From: DATDDB01 sp035260545
GTDB lineage: Bacteria; Pseudomonadota; Gammaproteobacteria; Burkholderiales; Gallionellaceae
Assembly (NCBI GenBank): GCA_035260545.1
Contig: DATFUZ010000107.1
Coordinates: forward strand, 1-35,360
DNA length: 35,360 nucleotides
Direction: 5' to 3'
The notes under the pieces are model-generated. The model was not told the origin of the DNA, did not search any database, and saw nothing but the letters and a program-made list of their open reading frames with translations. The position numbers and the translations under genes are program-made. Shown piece by piece: positions 7,528 through 15,705 of the stretch. The first letter of the stretch is position 1; every line of letters starts with the position of its first letter.

Positions 7528-9510
7528 ATGACTGACGTACTTCAAGTCACCCTGATTCTGCTCGCGGTTGCCGTGGGTGTCGTCGTCCTGTGCCGCCTGT
7601 TCCATCTGCCGGTCATGCTGGGCTACCTCATCGTGGGCATACTGATCGGGCCGCATTCCCTGGGCTGGATTCCCGATACGCCGCAAACCCGGAATATCGC
7701 CGAATTCGGCGTGGTGTTCCTGATGTTCAGCATCGGCCTCGAATTCAGCCTGGCGCGGCTGCGCACCATGCAGCGCGAAGTATTCGGCCTGGGCGCGGCC
7801 CAGGTGGCCGCCACCATGCTGCTGGTGATGCTCGCCTCGCTGGCGCTGGGGCTGGACTGGCGCGCCGGGCTCGCCCTGGGCGGCGTGCTGGCGATGTCCT
7901 CCACCGCGATCGTCAGCAAGCTGCTGGTCGAGCGCGCCGAGCTCAATACGCCGCACGGCCAGAACATCATGGGCGTACTGCTGTTCCAGGACCTGGCCGT
8001 GGTGCCGCTGATCATCCTGATTCCCGCATTGTCTTCCGGCGCGGAGGGCTTGCCCGCGGTATTCGGGGCCGCGCTGGCCAAGGCCCTCATTATCCTCACG
8101 GCGCTGCTCACCTTCGGCCAGCGCCTGTTGCGGCCCTGGTTCCACCTGGTGGCGCGGCAGAAATCGACCGAACTGTTCATGCTCAACGTCCTGCTGTTTA
8201 CTCTCGGCCTCGCCTGGGTCACCCGGCTGGCCGGCCTGTCGCTGGCGCTGGGCGCGTTCGTGGCGGGCATGCTGATTTCCGAGACCGAATACCGCTACCA
8301 GGTGGAAGACGACATCAAGCCCTTCCGCGATGTCCTGCTCGGGCTGTTCTTCGTCACCGTCGGCATGATGCTGGACGTGCGCGCCCTCCTGCACGGCTAC
8401 GCCTGGGTGCTGCTGGTGCTGCTCATCCTGCTGCCGTTCAAGGCGGCGGTGGTGGTGCCGCTGGCGCGCCGCGTCAGCGGCGACTGGGGCACCGCGGTCC
8501 GCACCGGCCTGGGCCTGGCGCAGGCCGGCGAGTTCGGCTTCGTGCTGCTGGCGCTGGCGGCGAGCGAAAAGCTGCTGTCCGGCGTGATCACCCAGAACGT
8601 GCTGGGCGCGATGCTGGTTTCCATGCTCGCCGCACCCTTCCTGCTGCACCATGCCGAGGCCATCGTGCGCCGCGTCTCGCCCGACGAATGGCTCAATCGC
8701 GCCATGCAGGTGCACCGCATCGCCGTGCACAGCATGGCGGCGGACGGTCACGTCATCATCTGCGGCTACGGGCGCAGCGGCCAGGCGCTGGCCCACTTCA
8801 TGGCCGGGGAAAACATACGCACCATCGCGCTCGACCTCGACGCGCGCCACGTGCGCGACGCCGCCGCCGAAGGCAAGAGCGTCGTCTACGGCGATGCCGC
8901 GCGGCGCGAAGTGCTGATTGCGGCAGGGCTGATGCGCGCCAAAACGCTGGTGGTCACCTACAACGACCAGCATTCCGCGCTGAAGATCCTCCATCACGTC
9001 AAAGAATTGCGGCCCGACCTGCCCGTGGTGGTGCGCACCACCGACGACAGCAACATCGCGGCGCTGACCGAGGCCGGGGCGGCGGAGGTGGTGGCCGAAG
9101 TGACCGAAGGCAGCGTGATGCTGGCGTCGCAGGTGCTGCTCAACTTCGGCGTGCCGCTGGCGCGTGTCATCCGCCGCATCCAGGAGACCCGCGCGCGGCG
9201 CTATAGCATGTTCAGCGGCTATCTGCGCAATGCGCCGTCCGCGGGCGACACCGCCGAACGCACCCAGCCGCGCTTCCGCAGCGTGATGCTGGGCGCCGGG
9301 GACGCGGCGGCGGGCCGCTCCATAGACGAAGTCAATCTCGCGGCCTTCCAGGTCGAGATCAACGCGGTGCGCCGCCGCGGGGGCAAGACCGTGGTGATCA
9401 CGCCCGGCCTCGTGCTGAATGCGGGCGATGTGCTGGTCCTGCTGGGCGCCCCCGACCAGCTGAGTGAAGCCGAGCAGTGGCTCAGGCATGGTCCGGGCGC
9501 GGAAGGCTGA
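7528..9510 (+). CDS. Kef-type CPA2 monovalent cation/proton antiporter
   Basis: I choose ATG 7528 (MTDVLQVTLILLAVAVG); an upstream in-frame ATG at 7492 adds a hydrophilic tail unlike the family. The roughly 660-residue protein has a CPA2 membrane domain with about 12-13 segments (residues 5-385, containing LGYLIVGILIGP, FMLFSIGLEFSL and QDLAVVPLI). It then has an RCK_N nucleotide-binding domain (HVIICGYGRSGQALAHFM, from about residue 405) and an RCK_C domain (about 570-655). Such proteins move K+ or other cations against protons under NAD(H) or glutathione control. KefB, KefC and YbaL cannot be separated by eye. Confidence 0.93.
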   Translation: MTDVLQVTLILLAVAVGVVVLCRLFHLPVMLGYLIVGILIGPHSLGWIPDTPQTRNIAEFGVVFLMFSIGLEFSLARLRTMQREVFGLGAAQVAATMLLVMLASLALGLDWRAGLALGGVLAMSSTAIVSKLLVERAELNTPHGQNIMGVLLFQDLAVVPLIILIPALSSGAEGLPAVFGAALAKALIILTALLTFGQRLLRPWFHLVARQKSTELFMLNVLLFTLGLAWVTRLAGLSLALGAFVAGMLISETEYRYQVEDDIKPFRDVLLGLFFVTVGMMLDVRALLHGYAWVLLVLLILLPFKAAVVVPLARRVSGDWGTAVRTGLGLAQAGEFGFVLLALAASEKLLSGVITQNVLGAMLVSMLAAPFLLHHAEAIVRRVSPDEWLNRAMQVHRIAVHSMAADGHVIICGYGRSGQALAHFMAGENIRTIALDLDARHVRDAAAEGKSVVYGDAARREVLIAAGLMRAKTLVVTYNDQHSALKILHHVKELRPDLPVVVRTTDDSNIAALTEAGAAEVVAEVTEGSVMLASQVLLNFGVPLARVIRRIQETRARRYSMFSGYLRNAPSAGDTAERTQPRFRSVMLGAGDAAAGRSIDEVNLAAFQVEINAVRRRGGKTVVITPGLVLNAGDVLVLLGAPDQLSEAEQWLRHGPGAEG

Positions 9511-9591
9511 GTTTCGCCGCCCACCCGTTTTTCCCCGCAAACATTGGGGATTCTGACCGTGGCGCAAATCCAACTACTGCCAAAAAAAGCT

Positions 9592-9620
9592 TTGACATTC
9601 AAACCGGGGTTTGGTTATGC
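9592..9620 (+). promoter_or_regulatory. Predicted sigma-70 promoter of the Cyc2-like gene
   Basis: A perfect -35 TTGACA (9592-9597) is followed after exactly 17 bases by TTATGC (9615-9620). This lies after the antiporter stop and about 150 bases before the cytochrome-porin start, implying a long untranslated leader. The rest of the antiporter-to-cytochrome gap (9511-9773) contains one hairpin and a purine-rich tract. Confidence 0.65.
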
Positions 9621-9636
9621 TCCACCCCCATAGTAC

Positions 9637-9654
9637 CGCGGGGTTTGCCCCGCG
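9637..9654 (+). promoter_or_regulatory. Leader hairpin in the Cyc2-like gene 5' UTR
   Basis: A perfect 7-bp GC stem, CGCGGGG and CCCCGCG with a TTTG loop, lies near the expected 5' end of the mRNA. No U-run follows, so it is not a terminator. A 5'-terminal hairpin of this kind could protect a highly expressed mRNA from decay, but that role is inference. It is followed by a purine-rich stretch (about 9665-9720) with repeated AGAAGTA-like words. Confidence 0.55.
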
Positions 9655-9773
9655 TTGCTATGTCAAAAGAGAAGTACAAGACGTAAAAGAAGTATAAGAA
9701 GCAGCAAAGGGAAGTAGAAAAGCAACACCCTGAGTTGGTTTAACGTTGAAATTTTTTCTATCCTCGAGGAGAA

Positions 9774-11105
9774 ATGATGAAAAAAGTAGCCCTTTCTCTG
9801 GCTGGCCTGCTGGCTGCCGCGGCTTTCGCTCCCGAAGCGTCCGCGCTGCCCGTATTTGCCCGCCAAGTCGGCATGGCTTGTAACGCCTGCCACTTCCAGC
9901 ACTATCCGCTGCTGAACGCATTCGGCCGTTCCTTCAAGGCGTCCGGCTTCACCCTGATGGGCGCAGAAGCCAAGGTGGAAGGCGACAACCTGTCCATCCC
10001 CGCCGTGGTGAACGCTGCCGTGCTGACCAGCATGGGCTATGAGAAGACCAATGCAACTCGCGCACCTGGCCCGCTTAACACGAGCGCAGGCGGTTCCCCC
10101 ACCGGCGGTTTCTACGTTGCCGGTTACGGTGGCGAAGCCTCCCTGTTCCTGGGCGGCCGCGGTTCCGACTTCATGGGCTTCCTGACCGAAGTGACCATGG
10201 GTGACGGCGCTGCTGCGGTTGACTCCTTCAAGACTCCGATCCTGGCTGACGTCGGCGGCGGTTTCCGTGCGGGCATCGTGCCTTTCACCACCAACGGCCA
10301 AGGCGCTTCCTACGGCTTTGAAACCCTGAACACCGGTGCGAACGCCGTGCACTCCATCACCAACACGGTTGGCTTCATGAACCAGTACATCGCTGCGGTG
10401 TCCGCCCAGCAGTACATCAACACTGCACAGGCTGCTACCGGTGCTTCCGTGGTTGCGGTTGGCGACATGGGCTTCATCAACATCACCAAGTTCGCGCAAG
10501 CGGGTCCCGCAGGCAACGCTGCTGGCATGGGCTGGACTGGCCTGACCTCCACCTACGCACGTCTGGCATGGACCGGCGACCTGGGTGGCTGGGACAGCGG
10601 TCTGGGTATCCAGAACTGGAGCGGTCAGTCTCTGAACAACGACCCCGCGCTCGTTGCTACTCCCACTCAGTTCCAAACCAAGGCAACTGCGATCGACGGC
10701 CAGATGCAAGGCGCGATCGGCAGCCTGCCCGTTGGCTTCTACTTCAGCTATGCCAAGGCTCCCGTGTCGACCACTGCTGGTCTGCAGAACGAGTTCAACA
10801 TGGGCACCAAGGACCGCAGCTCGTTTAACATCGACGCTGAAGTCGGCGTGATCCCCGAGAAGGCGACCATCGGTGCTGCCATCCGTGCCGGTAAGTCCGG
10901 CGTGGCTGACGCTGCTGGCTCCAACACCACGGACAACGCAGTGTTCCTGACCGCGACCTACAAGCTGGCCCAGAACCTGCTGGCCCGCCTGTCGTATGTG
11001 ACGCAGTCCGGTTCCTTCTGGGATCAACCCAGCGGTCTGGGCGGTACGAACGCGACGGACTTCGGCAAGTCGTCCTACACGCTCAACCTGTACGCTCTGT
11101 ACTAA
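9774..11105 (+). CDS. cyc2: Cyc2-like fused monoheme cytochrome c-porin, candidate Fe(II) oxidase
   Basis: The 443-residue protein has a signal peptide (MMKKVALSLAGLLAAAAFA... ASA). Then comes a short cytochrome segment, LPVFARQVGMACNACHFQHYPLLN, with one CxxCH heme site at residues 36-40, and FGRSFKASGFTLMG. The remaining 390 residues are Gly/aromatic-rich, with alternating strands and a C-terminal aromatic (NLYALY), as in outer-membrane barrels. The FARQxGxxCxxCHxQ pattern is the Cyc2 signature of iron-oxidising bacteria, where the heme sits in a small plug of a porin and takes electrons from Fe(II) at the surface. AGGAG precedes ATGATG. Codons are strongly biased (AAC, AAG, CTG, GGC), which suggests high expression. 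A related non-iron outer-membrane cytochrome cannot be excluded. Confidence 0.82.
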   Translation: MMKKVALSLAGLLAAAAFAPEASALPVFARQVGMACNACHFQHYPLLNAFGRSFKASGFTLMGAEAKVEGDNLSIPAVVNAAVLTSMGYEKTNATRAPGPLNTSAGGSPTGGFYVAGYGGEASLFLGGRGSDFMGFLTEVTMGDGAAAVDSFKTPILADVGGGFRAGIVPFTTNGQGASYGFETLNTGANAVHSITNTVGFMNQYIAAVSAQQYINTAQAATGASVVAVGDMGFINITKFAQAGPAGNAAGMGWTGLTSTYARLAWTGDLGGWDSGLGIQNWSGQSLNNDPALVATPTQFQTKATAIDGQMQGAIGSLPVGFYFSYAKAPVSTTAGLQNEFNMGTKDRSSFNIDAEVGVIPEKATIGAAIRAGKSGVADAAGSNTTDNAVFLTATYKLAQNLLARLSYVTQSGSFWDQPSGLGGTNATDFGKSSYTLNLYALY

Positions 11106-11134
11106 GCAAAGCGTAGCAGTAAGGCTGTAAATCA

Positions 11135-11162
11135 ACGGGGAGCTCAGGCTCCCCGTTTTTTA
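11135..11162 (+). terminator. Rho-independent terminator after the Cyc2-like gene
   Basis: A 9-bp perfect stem (ACGGGGAGC / GCTCCCCGT, loop TCAG) is followed by a run of T. It lies 30 bases after the cytochrome-porin stop and isolates this monocistronic unit from hrpA. Confidence 0.93.
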
Positions 11163-11195
11163 TTGGGCACGCCACATGCGGTACAATCGCGTCCC

Positions 11196-14100
11196 ATGAA
11201 TCATACGCATCCCGCCTTTCCCGAAGGCTCGCCGCAGGCCAAACGCGCCAGCCGCATCGCACAGCTTCAGCCTATCGAATATCCCGCCGACCTGCCCGTG
11301 GTGGCGCGCCGCGAGGAACTGGCCGAGGCCATTGCAAAACATCCCGTGGTCATCGTGTGCGGCGAAACCGGTTCCGGCAAAACCACCCAACTCCCCAAGA
11401 TCTGCCTCGCCATCGGCCGCGGCGTCGCCGGTATGATCGCCCATACCCAGCCGCGCCGCGTGGCGGCCCGCTCGGTGGCTTCGCGTATCGCGCAGGAGCT
11501 GAAAACCGAACTGGGCGGCGCGGTCGGCTACAAGATACGCTTCAACGACAAGGTCTCGGAGCATACCTGCGTCAAGCTGATGACCGACGGCATCCTGCTT
11601 GCGGAAATGCAGGGCGATCCGCTGTTGAGGAAATACGACACCATCATCCTGGACGAGGCGCACGAGCGCTCGCTCAACATCGACTTCCTGCTCGGCTATT
11701 TCAGGCAGTTGTTGCCCAAAAGGCCCGACCTCAAGATCATCATCACCTCGGCCACGCTCGATGCGGAAAGGTTTGCACGGCATTTTGCGGGTTGTTTCTC
11801 GCTGGCCAGCACCCCTTCCTCCGCCGTCCCCCATAGGGAGAGGGGGCCAGTTCGGCCGGATACGCAATCCAGCCCCTCTCCCACCGGGGGGGGGGTTGGG
11901 GAGGGGGGCGAAAAGGAAACCGGGACAGACACCGAAAAAACCGATGTCCCCATCATCCAGGTTTCCGGCCGCAGCTACCCCGTGGAAGTCCGTTATCGGC
12001 CGCTGCAGCAGAATGAGGAAGGCGATACCGAGGATGTGCCCGAGGCCGTCGCGGCCGCACTGGATGAACTGAGCACAGGCGGGCTGCGCGGCGACGTGCT
12101 GGTGTTCCTGCCGGGCGAGCGCGAGATCCGCGAGACCGCCGAGGCGCTGCGCAAGCGCCATCCGCCGGGCCGGGCGCGGGTGGAAATCCTGCCCCTGTTT
12201 TCCCGCCTTTCCGCGGCCGAGCAGGACCGGGTGTTCAAACCGGCCTCGGGCATGCGGCGGGTGGTGCTGGCCACCAATGTGGCGGAAACCTCGCTCACCG
12301 TGCCCAATATTGGTTATGTGATCGACTCTGGGCTGGCGCGCGTGAATCGCTACAGCATCCGCCAGAAGGTGGAGCAGTTGCGCGTGGAGAAGATCTCGCG
12401 CGCAGCGGCCAGCCAGCGTGCGGGCCGCTGCGGCCGCGTGATGGCCGGCATCTGCGTGCGCCTCTACGACGAAGCGGATTTCGAGGCACGCGCCCCGTTC
12501 ACCGATGCCGAAATCTTCCGGGTTTCGTTGGCGACCGTGATCCTGCGCATGGCTGCGCTGAAGCTGGGCGAGGTGGAGCAGTTCCCCTTCATCGAGCCGC
12601 CAGGGTCGCGCTCGATTTCCGACGGCTATCAGTTGCTCGCCGAATTGGGCGCCATGGACGAGCAGCGTGTACTCACGCCAGTCGGGCGCGAACTGGCCAA
12701 ACTGCCGCTGGACCCCAAGGTTGCGCGCCTGCTGCTGGCCGGGCGCCAATACCAGTGCCTGACCGAGATTCTCGTCATCGCCAGTGCGCTATCCCTGCAG
12801 GACCCGCGCGAGCGGCCACAGGAACGGCGCGAGGCGGCGGATGCCGCCCACCAGCGCTTCAGCGACGAGCGTTCCGACTTTCTTGCCTACCTCAAGCTGT
12901 GGGCGTGGTTCCGCCATGCCGTCCAGCACAAGAAATCCAACCGCCAGCTTGCGGAAGAATGCCGGCAGAATTTCCTTTCCCCGCTGCGGCTGCGCGAGTG
13001 GCACGAGCTGCACCAGCAATTGCACGCACAGGTGTCGGAGATGGGGTGGCTAGGGCCTCGCGCCGGGCAAGATTTCGGAGCGCACACTGGCTCCCTCTCC
13101 CGCCGGGGGAGGGCCGGGGAGGGCGAGCGCCAACCGCTGCGCGCCGCGTTGCCGGAGCGCCTGCTGAACCACGCGAGGACACTGCGCAAGAATGCCACCG
13201 ATGCGGAGACGTTGATGTGGCAGCTGCTGCGCCGCAATCAACTGATGGGATTCGGTTTCCGCCGCCAGCATCCGGTTGGGTCGCACATTCTGGACTTTTA
13301 TTGTCATGAGGCCCGGTTGGCTGTCGAATTGCACGGGGGGCCGCATAACGAGGAAGCGCAGCGGGGACAGGATGCGCAACGCACGGCTTACCTGCGCAAA
13401 CTGGGAATTACGGTGCTCCGCTTCTGGAACAACGAGGTAATACAGAACCCGGAGGGAGTGCTGCAGCAGATCCATGATTGGCTGCAACAGCCCCCCCTCC
13501 CCAGCCCTCCCCCGGAGGGAGGGGGGATCTCCACCGGCCCGGAGGCAGAGGGAAATGATGGCGTGCCTCGACACTTGGCGTCTTCGCAAGCAGCCACCTA
13601 CGAGCAAATCCACAAGGCTCTGCTCACCGGCTTGCTCGGCAATATCGGCATGCGCGCGATGGAAGATGTGCATTACCTGGGTGCGCGCGGAATCAAGTTC
13701 CATATCGCACCCAATTCTGTCCTGGCCAGGAAGGGCGCGAAATGGGTGATGGCCGCCGAACTGACTGAAACCACCCGGCTTTATGCACGCTGCGTCTCCC
13801 GCATCGAGCCGGCATGGCTGGAGGAGGTGGGCGCTCACCTCATCAAGCGCCACTACTATGATCCGCACTGGGAGAAGAAGGCGGGGCAGGTGGCCGCCTG
13901 GGAGCGCAGCACGCTGTATGGCCTTGTGATCAACCCGAAGAAGCGCGTGCACTATGGCCCCATGAATCCCGAGGAGTCCCGCGAGGTGTTCATCCGCCAG
14001 GCGCTGGTGACCGGGGAATTCAACAGCCAGGCGCCTTTCTTCGCGCACAACCAGCGGCTGATCCGCGAGATCGAAGCGCTGGAACACAAGGCGCGCCGTC

Positions 14101-15650
14101 CGGACGTGCTCGTGGACGAAGAGCTAATCTACGCCTTTTACGATGCGCGCCTCCCGGCGGGACTGCACAACGGCGCGGACTTCGAGAAATGGCGCAAGGA
14201 GGCGGAACGGGGCAACCCCAGGCTGCTGTTCCTCAAGCGCGATGATCTGATGCGCCACGAGGCGGAAGGAATCACTACCGGCCAGTTTCCGCCGCAACTG
14301 GTGATGAACGGCGTCAGCTATGCGCTGGCCTACCATTTCGCACCTGGGGAGAAGAACGACGGTGTCACGCTCGCAATCCCGCAGGCCTTGATCAACCAGG
14401 TTTCTCCGGGGCGCTGCGAATGGCTGGTGCCCGGTTTGCTGGGGGACAAAACGGCGCAACTGCTCAAGACCCTGCCGCAGCGGCTGCGCCGCCATCTCAT
14501 CCCCTTGCCGGAATTTGCCGCCGCGTTCTGCAGCGCCGTGACGCCGTCTGACACGCCGTTACAGGAAGCGCTGGCCCGCTATATCCGGGAGCAAAAGCAG
14601 CTCGACGTGCCCCTCGACGCCTTTCGCCCCGAACAGCTTCCGCCGCACCTGTCGATGAATTTCCGCATCGTCGATGAACACGGCAGGCAACTGGGGATGT
14701 CGCGCAACTTCGCGCAGTTGCGCGGCGAACTCGCCCCCAGGCACGCCCCGGCCACGAACAGGGCCACGGCTGCGGCGTCTGCTGCCCGCACGGCCGAAGC
14801 GCCGCCGCCATCCGAGCGCCACACCGCGTGGGATTTCGGGGCCTTTGCCGAAACCGCCAATATCGTCCGGGCCGGCCAGCAGATCACCGTGTTCAACGCG
14901 CTGCACGATGAAGGCGATGCGGTTACGCTGCGCGCCTTCGACACACGCGAGGAAGCGCAGATCGCGCACAAGCAGGGGCTGGCCCGGCTTTTCATGCTGG
15001 CGCTGAAGGAACAGGTCAAATACCTGGAAAAGAACCTCCCAGATGTGCAGAAGATGGCAATGCTGTTCATGCCCTTTGGCAGTCAGCCCGACCTGCAGCG
15101 GCAGATACTGACGCAGACCTTCGAGCGCAGCTGCCTGATGGAGCCGTGGCCCGCCAGCGAGAAGGAATTCGCGGCGCGCGCCAAGGATGCGAAATCCCGG
15201 CTCAGCCTGGTGGCGCAGGAGATTGCCCGGCTGGTTGGCACGGTGCTCGCAGAATACCAGGCGCTCCAGAAGTCGTTGCCTGCATTCAAGGCGCATGGCC
15301 AGGCCCAGCAGGACATCAAGGCGCAATGCGAGTGGCTGCTCGGGCGCGACTGGATCGCGCGCACCCCCTACGAACGGTTGCAGCATCTCCCGCGCTACCT
15401 GAAGGCTATCGGCGTCAGGCTGGAAAAGCTGCGCGCGAACCCGGCGCGCGACGCACAGCAGATGGCCCAGGTCCTGCCCCTGCAGCAGCAATGGCAGCGC
15501 AGGCTGTCCGCGCTGCACGGGGCCCCCGACCCCAAGCTCGAAGATTTCGGCTGGCTGCTGCAGGAGCTGCGCGTGTCGCTGTTCGCGCAGGAGCTGAAGA
15601 CGCCGGTGATCGTCTCGGTGAAGCGCCTGCAGAAGGTATTGGACCAATGA
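11196..15650 (+). CDS. hrpA: DEAH-box ATP-dependent RNA helicase HrpA with two in-frame insertions
   Basis: From ATG 11196 the protein is 1484 residues, about 180 longer than E. coli HrpA (1300). Helicase motifs are intact: GETGSGKT at residues 56-63, DEAH at 153-156, SAT, then TNVAETSLTVP and QRAGRCGR, followed by the HA2/OB region and the long C-terminal HrpA domain (DUF3418). In E. coli HrpA acts on mRNA and stalled ribosomes. Two segments have no counterpart in HrpA. Residues about 199-249 split HFA from IIQVSGRSYPVEV and encode two facing palindromic repeats. Residues about 620-797 split VSEMGW from ATYEQIHKALL and hold a DUF559 domain between inverted repeats. Neither breaks the frame, so a full-length chimeric protein is predicted. 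An extension to TTG 11163 has no support. Confidence 0.95.
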   Translation: MNHTHPAFPEGSPQAKRASRIAQLQPIEYPADLPVVARREELAEAIAKHPVVIVCGETGSGKTTQLPKICLAIGRGVAGMIAHTQPRRVAARSVASRIAQELKTELGGAVGYKIRFNDKVSEHTCVKLMTDGILLAEMQGDPLLRKYDTIILDEAHERSLNIDFLLGYFRQLLPKRPDLKIIITSATLDAERFARHFAGCFSLASTPSSAVPHRERGPVRPDTQSSPSPTGGGVGEGGEKETGTDTEKTDVPIIQVSGRSYPVEVRYRPLQQNEEGDTEDVPEAVAAALDELSTGGLRGDVLVFLPGEREIRETAEALRKRHPPGRARVEILPLFSRLSAAEQDRVFKPASGMRRVVLATNVAETSLTVPNIGYVIDSGLARVNRYSIRQKVEQLRVEKISRAAASQRAGRCGRVMAGICVRLYDEADFEARAPFTDAEIFRVSLATVILRMAALKLGEVEQFPFIEPPGSRSISDGYQLLAELGAMDEQRVLTPVGRELAKLPLDPKVARLLLAGRQYQCLTEILVIASALSLQDPRERPQERREAADAAHQRFSDERSDFLAYLKLWAWFRHAVQHKKSNRQLAEECRQNFLSPLRLREWHELHQQLHAQVSEMGWLGPRAGQDFGAHTGSLSRRGRAGEGERQPLRAALPERLLNHARTLRKNATDAETLMWQLLRRNQLMGFGFRRQHPVGSHILDFYCHEARLAVELHGGPHNEEAQRGQDAQRTAYLRKLGITVLRFWNNEVIQNPEGVLQQIHDWLQQPPLPSPPPEGGGISTGPEAEGNDGVPRHLASSQAATYEQIHKALLTGLLGNIGMRAMEDVHYLGARGIKFHIAPNSVLARKGAKWVMAAELTETTRLYARCVSRIEPAWLEEVGAHLIKRHYYDPHWEKKAGQVAAWERSTLYGLVINPKKRVHYGPMNPEESREVFIRQALVTGEFNSQAPFFAHNQRLIREIEALEHKARRPDVLVDEELIYAFYDARLPAGLHNGADFEKWRKEAERGNPRLLFLKRDDLMRHEAEGITTGQFPPQLVMNGVSYALAYHFAPGEKNDGVTLAIPQALINQVSPGRCEWLVPGLLGDKTAQLLKTLPQRLRRHLIPLPEFAAAFCSAVTPSDTPLQEALARYIREQKQLDVPLDAFRPEQLPPHLSMNFRIVDEHGRQLGMSRNFAQLRGELAPRHAPATNRATAAASAARTAEAPPPSERHTAWDFGAFAETANIVRAGQQITVFNALHDEGDAVTLRAFDTREEAQIAHKQGLARLFMLALKEQVKYLEKNLPDVQKMAMLFMPFGSQPDLQRQILTQTFERSCLMEPWPASEKEFAARAKDAKSRLSLVAQEIARLVGTVLAEYQALQKSLPAFKAHGQAQQDIKAQCEWLLGRDWIARTPYERLQHLPRYLKAIGVRLEKLRANPARDAQQMAQVLPLQQQWQRRLSALHGAPDPKLEDFGWLLQELRVSLFAQELKTPVIVSVKRLQKVLDQ
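11814..11909. repeat. Pair of facing REP-like palindromic repeats inside hrpA
   Basis: Two copies of a CCCTCTCCC-n-GGGGG-n-GGGGAGGG type sequence lie in opposite orientation. One is on the minus strand at about 11814-11847, with GGGAGAGGGGGC on the plus strand. The other is on the plus strand at about 11871-11909 (GCCCCTCTCCC then a G-rich half). About 25 bases separate them. The pair can fold into a long hairpin and resembles a bacterial interspersed mosaic element. REPs are normally intergenic; this pair is translated as SSAVPHRERGPV and SPSPTGGGVGEGG within the helicase. Confidence 0.75.
13091..13527 (+). mobile_element. DUF559 (Vsr-like nuclease fold) module flanked by inverted REP-like repeats, inserted in hrpA
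   Basis: The left repeat (13091-13124) and the right repeat (13491-13527) are near reverse complements of each other, roughly 30 of 35 positions by eye, and belong to the same family as the pair at 11814-11909. Between them the hrpA frame encodes a complete DUF559 domain of about 110 residues: ARTLRKNATDAETLMWQLLR, FGFRRQHPVGSHILDFYC, VELHGGPH, TAYLRKLGITVLRFWNNEV and VLQQIHDWL. DUF559 has the PD-(D/E)xK fold related to Vsr endonucleases. The usual VELDGGQH motif reads VELHGGPH here, so one acidic residue is lost and activity is doubtful. There is no transposase. I infer that the module moved in as a unit and was kept because it preserved the frame. Confidence 0.72.
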
Positions 15651-15667
15651 CGGCGCTCGCATATAAT
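15639..15667 (+). promoter_or_regulatory. Predicted sigma-70 promoter at the end of hrpA
   Basis: TTGGAC (15639-15644) and a perfect TATAAT (15662-15667) are spaced by 17 bases. The -35 box overlaps the last codons of hrpA. The promoter would give the glycosyltransferase-like gene its own transcript with a leader of about 30 bases. Confidence 0.7.
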
Positions 15668-15705
15668 TCCCGCCAGCATCGCATTTTTCAATGGACGCAG
15701 GCGTC

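Noticed and set aside
7510..9573. 687-codon minus-strand frame opposite the Kef-type antiporter
   Set aside because: It is an antisense shadow, rich in Gln, His and Arg; the plus-strand frame has complete membrane and RCK domains.
9663..11135. 490-codon minus-strand frame opposite the Cyc2-like gene
   Set aside because: The plus strand has a signal peptide, heme motif, ribosome binding site and terminator; the antisense frame has none of these.
11814..13527. CRISPR or intein explanation for the repeats and insertion in hrpA
   Set aside because: The copies differ in orientation and spacing and there are no spacers. The inserted domain lacks intein splice-site residues (no N-terminal Cys/Ser with a C-terminal His-Asn).
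13088..13590. Frameshifted or broken hrpA caused by the insertion
   Set aside because: The frame is continuous through the insertion and the downstream HrpA C-terminal domain is intact, so it is not a pseudogene.
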